Shown here one piece after another: positions 24,460 to 34,170 of a DNA stretch of 64,000 nt (position 1 is the first letter of the stretch; every line of letters starts with the position of its first letter). Origin of the DNA: Haliotis asinina (taxonomy: Eukaryota > Mollusca > Gastropoda > Lepetellida > Haliotidae). Location: positions 25,487,118 to 25,551,117 of the forward strand of contig NC_090280.1 of NCBI RefSeq assembly GCF_037392515.1, read 5' to 3'. Both the position numbers and the translations under genes were made by a program. Under the pieces are notes generated by a model. That model was given only the letters and a program-made list of their open reading frames with translations. It made no database searches and was not told the DNA's origin.

Positions 24460-25600
24460 AGTTTGTTATTACTACAAGGACGGTGTTCTGATAGGAAAGA
24501 TAGGTTGCCAGATGTTCCTGAGGAGGATGTATGGAAATTGTACCATCAAATTGTGGTATCAAAATTATTTCAAAAACATGTACTTTCACTGGCACATGAA
24601 AGTCCCATGGCAAGTCATCTAGGTGTAAACAAAACTTGTGAGAAAATTTTGGCACATTTCTTTCGGCTCAGTTTGAGACAAGAAATTTTGCAAGACCTTT
24701 CATGCATGTCAAATTGTTGGAAAACCAAATCAGAAACTTCCTTCCGCTCCCTTGAAACCTATACCAGCTTTTGAGGAACCTTTCAGTAGAGTTATTATTG
24801 ATTGTGTTGGTCCACTACCTAAGACTAAGTCTGGTATTTGCTCAGTATCATGTGTGCTTCTACCAGATTTCCTGAAGCAATTCCGCTTCATGGGATTGGT
24901 GCTCCTGTGACTGTCAAGGTTTTCACCTTTGTTGGTTTGCCAGATGTTGTTCAGTCTGATCAGGTCTCAAATTTTATGTCTAAGGTGTTTCAACAGGCTA
25001 TGTACCGATTTGGTATTAAGCAAGTTAAGTCCAGTGCTTATCATCCAGAGTTACAGAGGGCGTATGGGGAGGTTTCATCAAACTTTGAAAAATATGATCA
25101 AGACTTATTGTTTTGAGACCGAGAAAGATTGGGATGAGAGTGTGCATTTGTTGTTTGCTGTCAGAGAGTCAGTTCAGGAAAGTTTAGGGTTTAGCCCCTA
25201 TGAACTTGTATTTGGTCACAGAGTGTGTGGACCACTAAAACACTTAAAAGAACAATGGCTCAATGACAGACCTGAGATCAATCTCTTAGACTATGTGTCT
25301 ACATTTAATGACAGACTATCAAAAGCAAGTGAGTTGGCCAGAGAAACCTTGCAAGTTTCATAAGAAAAAATGAAGCTAAACTATGACAGAAAGTCAAAAG
25401 AGAGAAATTTTACTTGTGGTGAGAGAGTGTTAGTTTTGCTTCCCATTCCTGGTCAGCCACTGAGAGCAAGATATCAAGGTCCATATGTTGTTGACAAAAA
25501 GTTTAGCAACACAGACTATGTCGTCCTGACGCCTGGTCGTCGTAAACAAAAGAGATGTGTCATGTCAACATGATTAAGAAATATCATGACAGGTTAGAAA
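24460..25600 (+). pseudogene. Gypsy integrase with GPY/F module, located before RT
   Basis: Integrase would insert the DNA copy. The zinc-binding region contains LSLAHESPMASHLGVNKTCE and a later CMSNC pair. The core shows VIIDCVGPLPKTKSG (first Asp) and DVVQSDQVSNFMSKVFQQAM (second Asp). At the expected Glu position the aligned sequence reads AYGRFHQTLKN, so Glu appears to be Gly, next to a frameshift near 25075. Downstream SPYELVFGHRVCGPLK and a GPY/F-type end (RARYQGPYVVDKKFSNTDY) are clear. Frames change near 24780, 24930, 25075 and 25365. Its place directly after protease and before transcriptase sets the element apart from ordinary gypsy. Confidence 0.85.
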
Positions 25601-25859
25601 ACAAACATGTCAATTGTATTGCCACACTCTCCCCAGTTACTGATTGTACTAAAGGCAACTGCGAAAATGTTGACAACATCGGTGATTGTGTTAGCAATGT
25701 GAAGTTTGATGATCTTAGTGATAATGTTTCACCAAAGTTGAAAAATTCTGATGTGTTAACTCACCTTGATGAGAAACTATCACATTTATCCCCTGAGCAG
25801 AGAGTTCAAATGTCAGATTTGCTTTATGAGTTCAAGTCAAGTCTTTTATTTCGTATGAA

Positions 25860-28800
25860 GGCCATCGGCCCATATACAGTTATACAGATACATACATATA
25901 TATGTTGAATGATACACAAGTACACTGTAAACATGCTTATGACAACATAAGAGGCACCATGGGATACAAATGTGCTATCCATTAACCAACCACTGACGTA
26001 GCTCAAAGCTCAAACATAAATATTTACAAAGACTATTCAATAAATCAGATGATGTGGAAGACAGTAATTGCTTGAATTTATAGGTAGACGGATTGTGATT
26101 ATACATTTGTGGTAAATAATAGGTTCTTAGATTATTGTAGCATTCACATATAAGGATAAAGTGAAATTCATCTTCTATTCCCTTATTACATATAGAACAA
26201 ATAGAACAAATGCGTTGATTAGAATCAACTCCCAACCACCGTCCCTCATTAGCCTTTAGTTTTAGAATGCCCGCTCTGATCCTAGTAAGAATATTTCTGT
26301 ATTTTTATTTGTTAGCATAGTCAGATATTTTTTCCGGTTCTAATAGGCTTTTGTATTGTCTGTATAGCTTATACCTTGAACTTTCTTCCATGGTACTATT
26401 CCATGTCTGTATATACATGTCAACTGCGACTCTTTTGAACATTTGAAAACAACTGGGATTCGTTACCAACACCTTGAAATAACCAAACATAACCAAAGCC
26501 ATATGAAAACAATAAATTACGCACATATGAAACATAGTTAACATAACCACAGTTATCGTAATACATTAACATATCACAAGCTTTTTTATGGATTCTTTGT
26601 TGATGCATATTTACCAGTTTAAGCCAGTATTTTATAAAACGTATTTTATATACAGTGGGTAACGTCCACATTCACCATAAACAATCACATTTGGTGTCTG
26701 GGGACCAACATTTAGGAACTTCTTACATGCAGTTAAATGTACATTTTCAATCTTATAAAATTTATTAATGCCCCACACTTCGGCACCATACAAAAGAATT
26801 GGCTGAATTTGGGTATCAAATATTTGGAAAAGTACAGAATAGTCATCATTATCCAGTTAATGTAAGTGGTGTAGTACTTCTAGCAGTGCCCTTTTACCCC
26901 GAGATGATAAATCTAATGTACATGTATTGAATTTACAAGAAGATGAAAAAAGAATACCTAGATATCGATAGAGTCAACTGTTAAAACACGTTCACCTTTA
27001 TAAAACCATTTCTCATTTCTGGCTAACGGTCCACCTCTCCTAAAAACAACAATCTGGGTTTTCTCTAGATTGACAGTCAACCCCCACGTGTCAGCATATG
27101 ATTCTAGAATTGTTAATTGCCTTTGTAACCTCGATATAGCGTCAGAAACTAGAACAGCATCATCGGCAAACGGTAATAACAGGATTTCTAGCATATCTGG
27201 AAATAACTGCACACCACATTTTCCGTGTTGTGTGATTTCTAATGACAATTCATTGATAAAAAACGAGAAGAGGAGTGGACTTAGAATACATCCCTGCCTT
27301 AATCCTATTGGGCAATCAAAATAATCTGATAAAATATTATTACTTTTTACACAGGCTTTAACCGAATTATAAATAGTTTTCAGTGCTCTAAGCATCTTTC
27401 CATCTAAACCAGTTGCATAAAGACATTGCCATAGTTTTTTACGGTCGATAGAGTCAAAGGCCTTTCGGAAATCGACAAAGACGACATATACCTTGTTTTT
27501 CTTCTTCAGTATGGTTTTCTGAATGATAGCATATAATGTGAAAATGTGATCTGCTGCTGAATATCCGTTTCTAAAATCAGCCTGAGTTTCTGTCAATTTT
27601 TCTCTTAGGGTAGCCCAATTTGTCAATCTTGCATTAAGTATGCATGTGTAAATTTTACTCAAAGTGCAGAGTATAGATATCCCTCTATAGTTGTCAGGAT
27701 TGTCTCTATTACCGTTTTTATGTAGAGGGATGATAATTGCCTTGACCACTGGTCAGGAAATAAAGCATCATTGAACAACTTGTTAAATAATTTGCCCAAG
27801 AACGGGATAATAACGGCTTCTGAACATTTTAACATTTCAATTATGGTATGATCATTGCCTGGGGATTTACCATTCTTTAAGTGCTGGATTGCATCATGAA
27901 TTTCTTTATTAGTTATGGGTGCTTCAAGAATGTCTAAATCAAGATCTTCAAGTAGATTGTCATCTTGGACGGATGTATCATTATTAGCGGCAAGTAGATC
28001 TATGCTTTGGAATACATTCTTAAAATGATTCAATCAGCTATCAAGTTCAATATTACAGTTTCTGTTATCACGTCTGGAAATATTCTTTACTCTTTATATT
28101 TGTTTCTCATCTTGAAGTAGGCACGTTTATTATCACATGATTTGTGACGTCTAAATCATCTCAAATGCAGTCGTGCTTCTCGCTTAGCTTTTTTACATTT
28201 CAGAGTATAAAATCCTGTGTTATCGCCAACTGACCCACTTTTAAGGGATTTTTTTCATACATTGAGATGCGGAATGAACTGCTTTCACAAACATATCTAA
28301 ACTGTTGTTAAGGTTACCGTCAACTTCATCCACCATATCTTGAAGTGAGGGACATGAGTTACTAAGGGAAATTAAAAATTCCAATGCCTTGTTATCATTC
28401 CACTTGAAAGTAAAACTGCCTTCGGCATGTGGCATAGGCTTAAAAGATATATCATTCGCAAGTTTACGAGTAGAAGCTGTTACCGAGTCGACACAGAGAA
28501 TCACGGGCATATGTTTAGATTCAACTCTAGAATCGACTATAACATCATGTTGGATATAGAATAAATCAGCAGTACCAATAAAGTAGTCAACTACGCTACA
28601 ACCTTGTTGGGATATATAAGTAAATTCTCCTGTATTGTCACTTGACGTTTTGCCGTTAAAGATATACAAATTATGAGAAAAGCAAAAGTCAATCAGTTTA
28701 CGACCAAAGGTGTTTACAGAACTGTCGCATGAATGTCTTTCATTTACAGGCACTGAGGGTTCCTCCGGGAATGCAGCTTCGTCTAGACCGTGGAGGTCGA

Positions 28801-29365
28801 GTGTGTCTGGTGGGTTGTTATGGACACCTACACGAGCGTTCAAATCTCCGCAAATGATGACGTCACATCCGTGGTCTGAATGGTCTGTCAGCGACAGCGG
28901 TTGTGCGGTCGGCTGAAACATAAAACGTTGAGCCGATAGGAGGTACATATGTTGCAAATACAAGGACACCTTTATTGTTGCCAACTGTACTTTTATCTAG
29001 TTTGATACAGACAACATTGTCAATATCTAGAGAAATGTGTTGGCATTTACTAGCTAGAGTGCTTTTCAACAAAACGATCACTCCGCCAGATAATCTTCCA
29101 GCCTTTGCTATTCTATGAGCTTTGGATATGTACAAGTCGTAAGCAGAGAACTGGGTTATTGCTGTTAAATTATCGAGAAATGTTTCCACTAGGCAGATAA
29201 ACTCGAAGTTATGTATATAAGCAATAAAAACGGGGTTGTCGACCTTTGACAGAAAACCCTCTATATTCCGTGTTAGGAATCTAAAACTGTAGCTGGAACG
29301 TAGTACACCTGATATATGCTGTAGATCTTCAATCTGGGCCGGAGTTCTGTCACTTACTTCTTGAT
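25860..29365 (-). mobile_element. Second LINE, inserted in the gypsy element
   Basis: Minus-strand LINE whose 5' end lies near 29365, where gypsy coding resumes with PGRTDVVSHD. Its 3' end lies near 25860 beside a TATA/CATA-rich stretch. It interrupts gypsy just before the transcriptase. It encodes endonuclease, transcriptase and a C-terminal Cys/His region, all frameshifted. I cannot assign the clade with confidence, but it is not the same family as the LINE at 2526. No target duplication was recognised. Confidence 0.8.
25975..29365 (-). pseudogene. LINE endonuclease/reverse transcriptase (broken)
   Basis: Endonuclease segments are FLTRNIEGFLSKVDN, FICLVETFLDN and, after a frameshift near 28900, VIICGDLNARVGVHNNP. 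The transcriptase region includes NGKSPGNDHTIIEMLK, AIIIPLHKNGNRDNPDNYRG, YVVFVDFRKAFDSIDRKKLW, GLRQGCILSPLLFSFFINEL and LPFADDAVLVS, so the FADD catalytic box is intact. After about 26950 come C-terminal stretches in changing frames (NMHQQRIHKKACDMLMYYDN, YIQTWNSTMEESSRYKLYRQ) and a Cys-rich end (ICSICSICNKGIEDEFHF). At least four frameshifts or stops make it inactive. The N-terminus is truncated at the gypsy junction. Confidence 0.83.
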
Positions 29366-29685
29366 GATGCCTGGTCGAACTGATGTTGTTAGCCATGATA
29401 TATATGTAGGTGATGCTCTGCCTGTAAAACAACACCCATATCGGATGAATCCAGTGAAGCGTGAAATTCTGCGGAAAGAGGTGCAATACATGCTGGACAT
29501 TGACATCACTGAACCCAGTGACAGTCCGTGGAGTTCACCATGTGTTCTTGTGCCGAAGAGTGGAGGTGGTTGGCGCTGCTGTGCTGACATGAAAGCTGTC
29601 AATGCACTCTCACGAACTGATTGGTATTCTATTCCGAGAATGGACGATTGCATTGATCGCATTGGTCAAGCTAGGTATATAAGTA
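29366..29685 (+). pseudogene. Gypsy reverse transcriptase, N-terminal part
   Basis: It reads PGRTDVVSHDIYVGDALPVK, then HPYRMNP, then ILRKEVQYMLDIDITEPSDS and a PWSSPCVLVPKSGGGWRCC block. It ends in IGQARYISK, where the 1.2-kb insertion begins. This is the fingers part of a Ty3-type transcriptase and continues at about 30885. Confidence 0.85.
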
Positions 29686-30884
29686 AATGTAATAGGACGA
29701 GTCTGGCCATCAATGGACTTTGCGTTGTGTATTTTTATAAAAAGGTGTTCCATGGAAACTTTGATGGCCAAGCTCGTACTACTAACCCTGGTTCTTTCCA
29801 CTTTTTGTTGCGGGGTGAATGACAACTGAACTCAATATAGTTTTAACAAAGATTATTTATTATAATAACATAGTGTAAATAACTGCACCTATAAGAACCT
29901 TAAAGCTTTATGAAAACATAACACAGAGGCAAGTCAGAAGCATTTCCCACAACTAATACCAACCTGACTAAGTTCTGCAATAAATACAATGTCTCACAGA
30001 AAACATTCACGAGTCAGGTCTGGTGCCCGCTCGATTCAACAGTAACATGCATCAACAACCCGCAACGTCTACATGCCACTTACTTAGAAGTAACCAACTA
30101 ACTGCTATAACTCAATGTGAGACAACGACTCACGACTGCTACAAACTGTAACACGACTGATGCGAACTCAGCTAGGTTCTGCAGTAAACATCTAACAGCT
30201 ACAAGTCAACGTGGGACAACAACTCACGAATTCTACAAACTGTGTCACAACTGATGCTAACTCAACTAGATTCTGCAGTAAACTTGCAATGCACCATGTT
30301 AAAAAGAAAAAAGGTGCTGAAAATCCTCCCGCAAAAACCCAACTAAATCAGACTCTACATACGACTTTTACTTTCCTACTTGCTCTAACCTCTACTATTT
30401 TATAACTAAAACGGAGTACATGGAGTCACTAAGCTGTCATAAATGAATCCATTCACTCTGTTGGCACTACATTATCTCTAACAATTACAACTTTATTGTT
30501 AATCAAACATATTAAGAGGGGGTGGGAAAAGGGTTTCGTTCTGATGCAGAACGTACGGAGTGGGGAGCTCTCACCTCCAACCAGTTACTGGTCGTCACGG
30601 ACTCATTAGTGACAGGCGCTCCAGCGCTTATATACCCGGTCCGAGCGACTACCCGGATGAAGAAAGTTTGGCTATCAGTGATTGGCCTGGATAACTAAAA
30701 CATGTGGCATTTAGCCACAGCAGACGAACTGACGGACTGACCGACGGACTGACTGACTGAACTAGGAAAACATTCGAAGCACTCAACAACGCTACCGGAA
30801 TACACGCGAGCTGCAACTCTCATCAGTGCCTGTAAGCATTGACGAGTTACAGAAGCCATAAAACCCTTTTTTATCGCATACGTT
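29686..30884. mobile_element. Unidentified 1.2-kb insertion splitting the gypsy RT
   Basis: Gypsy coding stops after IGQARYISK and resumes at LLKDFWQIPLTD, so about 1.2 kb is foreign. It has no recognisable protein. It contains two diverged copies of a unit of about 100 bp (each with ACAACNACTCACGA and TTCTGCAGTAAAC, near 30090-30200 and 30200-30285) and a (GACT)-like stretch near 30725-30765. No terminal inverted repeats or target duplication were found. It may be a non-autonomous element or a rearranged fragment. Confidence 0.55.
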
Positions 30885-32138
30885 TTACTGAAGGACTTCT
30901 GGCAGATTCCACTCACAGACCGTGCAAGGAAAACATCGGCATTCGCTTCTCCAGTTGGACTGTATCAATACAAAGTGATGCCGTTTGGTCTGAAGAACGC
31001 TCCACCAACGTTCCAGAGACTTGTCAACAATGTCACATCAGGCCTTGCCCGTGTCGAGCCTTACATGTATGATGTCATCGATTATTACGACATGGAGTGG
31101 GATGACCATCTGAAAAGGACTCGTGCTTTCTTCCAAAGACTGTCTCATGCGAAGTTAACTGTGAATCTCACCAGGTGTGAATTTTGAAGGCACAAGTTGA
31201 ATTTTAGGGCATGTTGCAGGGCACGGCCAGGTACAACCAGTTCATGCTAAAGTTGAAGCAATTGTACATTTTCCAGTGCCTCAATCCAAGAGAGAAGTCA
31301 TGAAATTCTTGGGTATGGCTGGCTATTACAGAAAGTTTTGTCAAAACGTCTCAGATGTTGTATCACCACTTACCAACCTTTTTGGGGAAAAGGTAAAATT
31401 TCAGTGGGATGGCAGTTGTCAGACTGCATTTGAAAAAGTCAAAGCCATACTCATGAATTCTCCAGTATTACAGGCACCAATTTTTGAGAAAGTATTTAAG
31501 TTGCGAGTTGATGCCAGTGGTGTAGGTGCAGGTGCTGTCCTGATTCAAGAGGATGATTCAGGAACTGAACATCCAGTTTGTTATATTTCAAAGAAATTTG
31601 ACGAGTAACATATGTCATATTTGGGATTTCACTTTCTCAGTAAAGTACAAATTCTAGTCCTTTTTTGGTTGAGTCCCATCCGGGATTCGAACCCGCACAC
31701 AAAGTCAGCCGCCTAACCAGCTCAGCCACCGCCACTTCCACTGAGCGGGTTAGGCGGCTGACTTTGTGTGCTGGCGAGTAGGTGCCTGACTCTGAGGGTG
31801 CGGGTTCGAATTTGTACTTTACTGAGAAAGTGAAATCCCAAATATGACATATGTTGCTTTTGACCACTTTCTAAATGGCATCGTGTAATCAAATTTGCCG
31901 AGCACCAAAGAAATTATTCTACCATTGAGAAAGAGACATTTTGAAGTGCACCTTGGTACCACCACTTTGCCAATTGAAGTGTTTTACTAATCACCATTCC
32001 TTGACTTTTCTTCACAAAATGAAGAACAAGAACCAAAGACTTATGAGGTGGAGTTTGACCTTGCAAGGGTTCAATCTTGCGATCCAACACATTAAAGGCA
32101 AAGACAATGTTTGTGCCGATGCACTTTCCAGGGTATAA
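30885..32138 (+). pseudogene. Gypsy RT C-terminal part and RNase H
   Basis: The transcriptase palm reads LLKDFWQIPLTDRARKTSAF and then YKVMPFGLKNAPPTFQRLVN. The YxDD box is degraded to MYDVIDYYDMEWDD. A stop lies at 31187. RNase H follows from 31276 (SKREVMKFLGMAGYYRKFC, FKLRVDASGVGAGAVLIQED, CYISKKFDE). It is cut by the hairpin insertion at 31606 and continues at 31903 (HQRNYSTIEKE), ending with KGKDNVCADALSRV before a stop at about 32138. The 3' LTR follows 170 bp later with no further gene. Confidence 0.85.
31606..31890. mobile_element. Head-to-head tRNA-like hairpin element with 12-bp target duplication
   Basis: The 285-bp insert lies between AAATTTGACGAG (31594-31605) and AAATTTGCCGAG (31891-31902), a 12-bp duplication with one mismatch. 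Removing the insert rejoins the RNase H frame. Perfect 47-bp inverted repeats lie at 31607-31653 and 31809-31855. Nested inside are perfect 23-bp inverted repeats at 31696-31718 and 31748-31770. On the minus strand the left arm has a tRNA-type A box (TGGCTGAGCTGG) and B box (GGGTTCGAATCCC). The right arm has a matching plus-strand GGGTTCGAAT. The whole would fold into one long hairpin. Confidence 0.8.
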
Positions 32139-32307
32139 ATGTATGATGCCTTGATGATGCTGTATGTATGTATCTGCATTATGTCACAGTAATTTTGCAA
32201 GAAGTTGTTCATATTACTCATATTATTATATGTCATGTTATTATATTATTATTGCTATGATTGTAACAGAAAGTTTCTACGAAACTTTTTTTCCTCAAGA
32301 GGGAGTG

Positions 32308-32928
32308 TGTTAGGAGAGTGTGTTTTCCGTGATTTGAGTAGTTATTAATTATTATTACGGTACTTGTTATTGGGTTACAGTATTAAAGGTTTTACTGTTC
32401 GTTATTATGGGTCACATTTCCTACTGAAAATTATTTAAGTGGTACGCCTCTAAGGCAGTATTTTAGAGTTACCTCTCTTTTGTAAAACAAATAAACACGA
32501 AGCGACGACATTGTTCTATATCTCTCCACGTTGGTGGCGATGGTTATGTGCTCGAAATGACTGAAGGTATATGTATGGGATGGTTGCCGTGTTGGGACGG
32601 ACACAGTCACATTATGTTACACCATCATCAATCGCTGCCAACACTTCATCTCCATAGCCATCGTCAGACTGCTTACTCTGTTGCATTCTGTATGACTGTT
32701 TCTCTCTCCCGCTAAGACTTTGGTGTGTTTACTATATATCTAGTGACACATTGCCTTAGATTTTGTCTCATTTGTATTGTATTTGAAATCGATATTGTAT
32801 AATTGAATTGTGACTTTGTATAACTTGCTCTCTTTACTAAATAATACAAACTTTGAATGTTTTAGACTTGTCTTTGCTCTGTTTTGCTGGTTCACAGGGA
32901 GTTTGTCTGGGAAAATTCTTAACCGTAA

Positions 32929-32930
<2 letters not shown>
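32308..32930 (+). repeat. Gypsy 3' LTR
   Basis: 623 bp, starts TGTTAGGAGAG, ends CCGTAACA, preceded by the purine tract AAGAGGGAG. Many point differences from the 5' LTR indicate an old insertion. It carries an extra segment around 32466-32530 containing an AATAAA-like AAATAAACACG word. Confidence 0.87.
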
Positions 32931-33003
<73 letters not shown>

Positions 33004-33012
33004 TGTGTGTCC
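32931..33012. repeat. (GT)n microsatellite at the right flank of gypsy
   Basis: A GT run with a few substitutions abuts the 3' LTR end. Confidence 0.95.
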
Positions 33013-34070
33013 ACAAGATCTTCGCCGTTCCACGACTCTTCGGGTGGTTAATGCAAACTAAGTGTCGTCATAGGCGCCGCACAGCTGTAATAGATAGGTC
33101 GACATCATGAGTATGACGTTACAGTTAGTGACAACAGCAACCCTACTGTTACCCATGACTGCGTTTTACGTCTCCCGCTAATATGCCGATCAAATGCCAG
33201 TAATAAACAATCAAGAGGTAAATTCAGTAGTTTTACTTTTTCAGCAGGCTATTCATAGCCTTTTGACGCGTTTTCACTCATGCTAGTAACCGTTTTTGCT
33301 TCTGTGTAGTTTTATACCTAGATATGCATTTCTCCGCAAATGTAAATATCATTCTTCGATTTAACCTGGGCCTGAACCAAATACTATGAGTTTTGTGTTT
33401 TATACATTAACGTTGAGTTGTCAATTAGTGCAATATTCATAACAGGAATCAAGAGACTTTGGCAGGGCATTAGGAGTAAGTCTGGGCATCATGTGTCATG
33501 GTATCTCGCGTGTTTGTCTTTTGTCGGGTAAGTCTGACCATGTTGATTGGCCTTTATGAATCTGAAAGACTGAGTGACAACTAAAACGTGAGTGAGTGAG
33601 GTAAGATTTACTGTCACATCGGCAATATTTCAGTCACAACGTAGACGGACAGAATAATCGGAGTTTCTATTCATTCCAACGATTTCCTTTGAAAAAAACC
33701 GCTTAAAAGTGATTAGAAAGGTGATGCGTTTTCAAGGTCACTATTATCAGCAGAATTGACATGAAATAATTGTGACCGTATGATAAAAAAACAAACAAAC
33801 AAAAACAAAGTGGACGAAAGTCTCCTGGGACCAAAAAACCCCTTAGGACAAAACCCATAAGGACCAAACACCCAAATGAGGATCCTTGGACAAAACCCTC
33901 AAACATGTTTTAACCACTGAGTGATTGACTAAAGTGACGTGTTTTAATTGATATTATCCTCTATATATCAACCAAATCTATGAAACGACCATAATGATAC
34001 ACTGTGGGCTTTAATGAGGACATATTCACACAAGAGTATATAATATCGTAGCATAACGTAAGGTTCACCG
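33013..34070. other. No gene recognised; LINE-tail scrap at 33590-33655
   Basis: Non-coding sequence upstream of the receptor gene. At about 33590-33655 GTGAGTGAG and TCACATCGGCAATATTTCAG repeat the LINE 3' tail on the minus strand. A promoter for the receptor gene may lie here but none is recognisable. Confidence 0.5.
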
Positions 34071-34170
34071 GGAAATGTTTATAGGGAAGTATCATCTAGT
34101 GAAACTACATAATGTGACACATAATATCAGAAACTGTACCTGTCAGTTTTTACTCGCCACAGTGGTGACT

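Larger units (their letters stand above)
22028..32930 (+). mobile_element. Ty3/gypsy LTR retrotransposon, Gmr1-like gene order, with nested insertions
   Basis: Two diverged LTRs (22028-22621 and 32308-32930) begin TGTT and end AACA. They enclose a primer site, gag, protease, integrase, then reverse transcriptase with RNase H, then a purine-rich tract (AAGAGGGAG) before the 3' LTR. No integrase occurs after RNase H. Integrase upstream of transcriptase is the order described for Gmr1-type gypsy elements. Three younger pieces break it: a LINE (about 25860-29365), an unidentified 1.2-kb segment (about 29686-30884) and a hairpin element (31606-31890). All genes carry stops or frameshifts. The flanks on both sides are GT microsatellite, consistent with insertion into a GT run. 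Confidence 0.88.
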
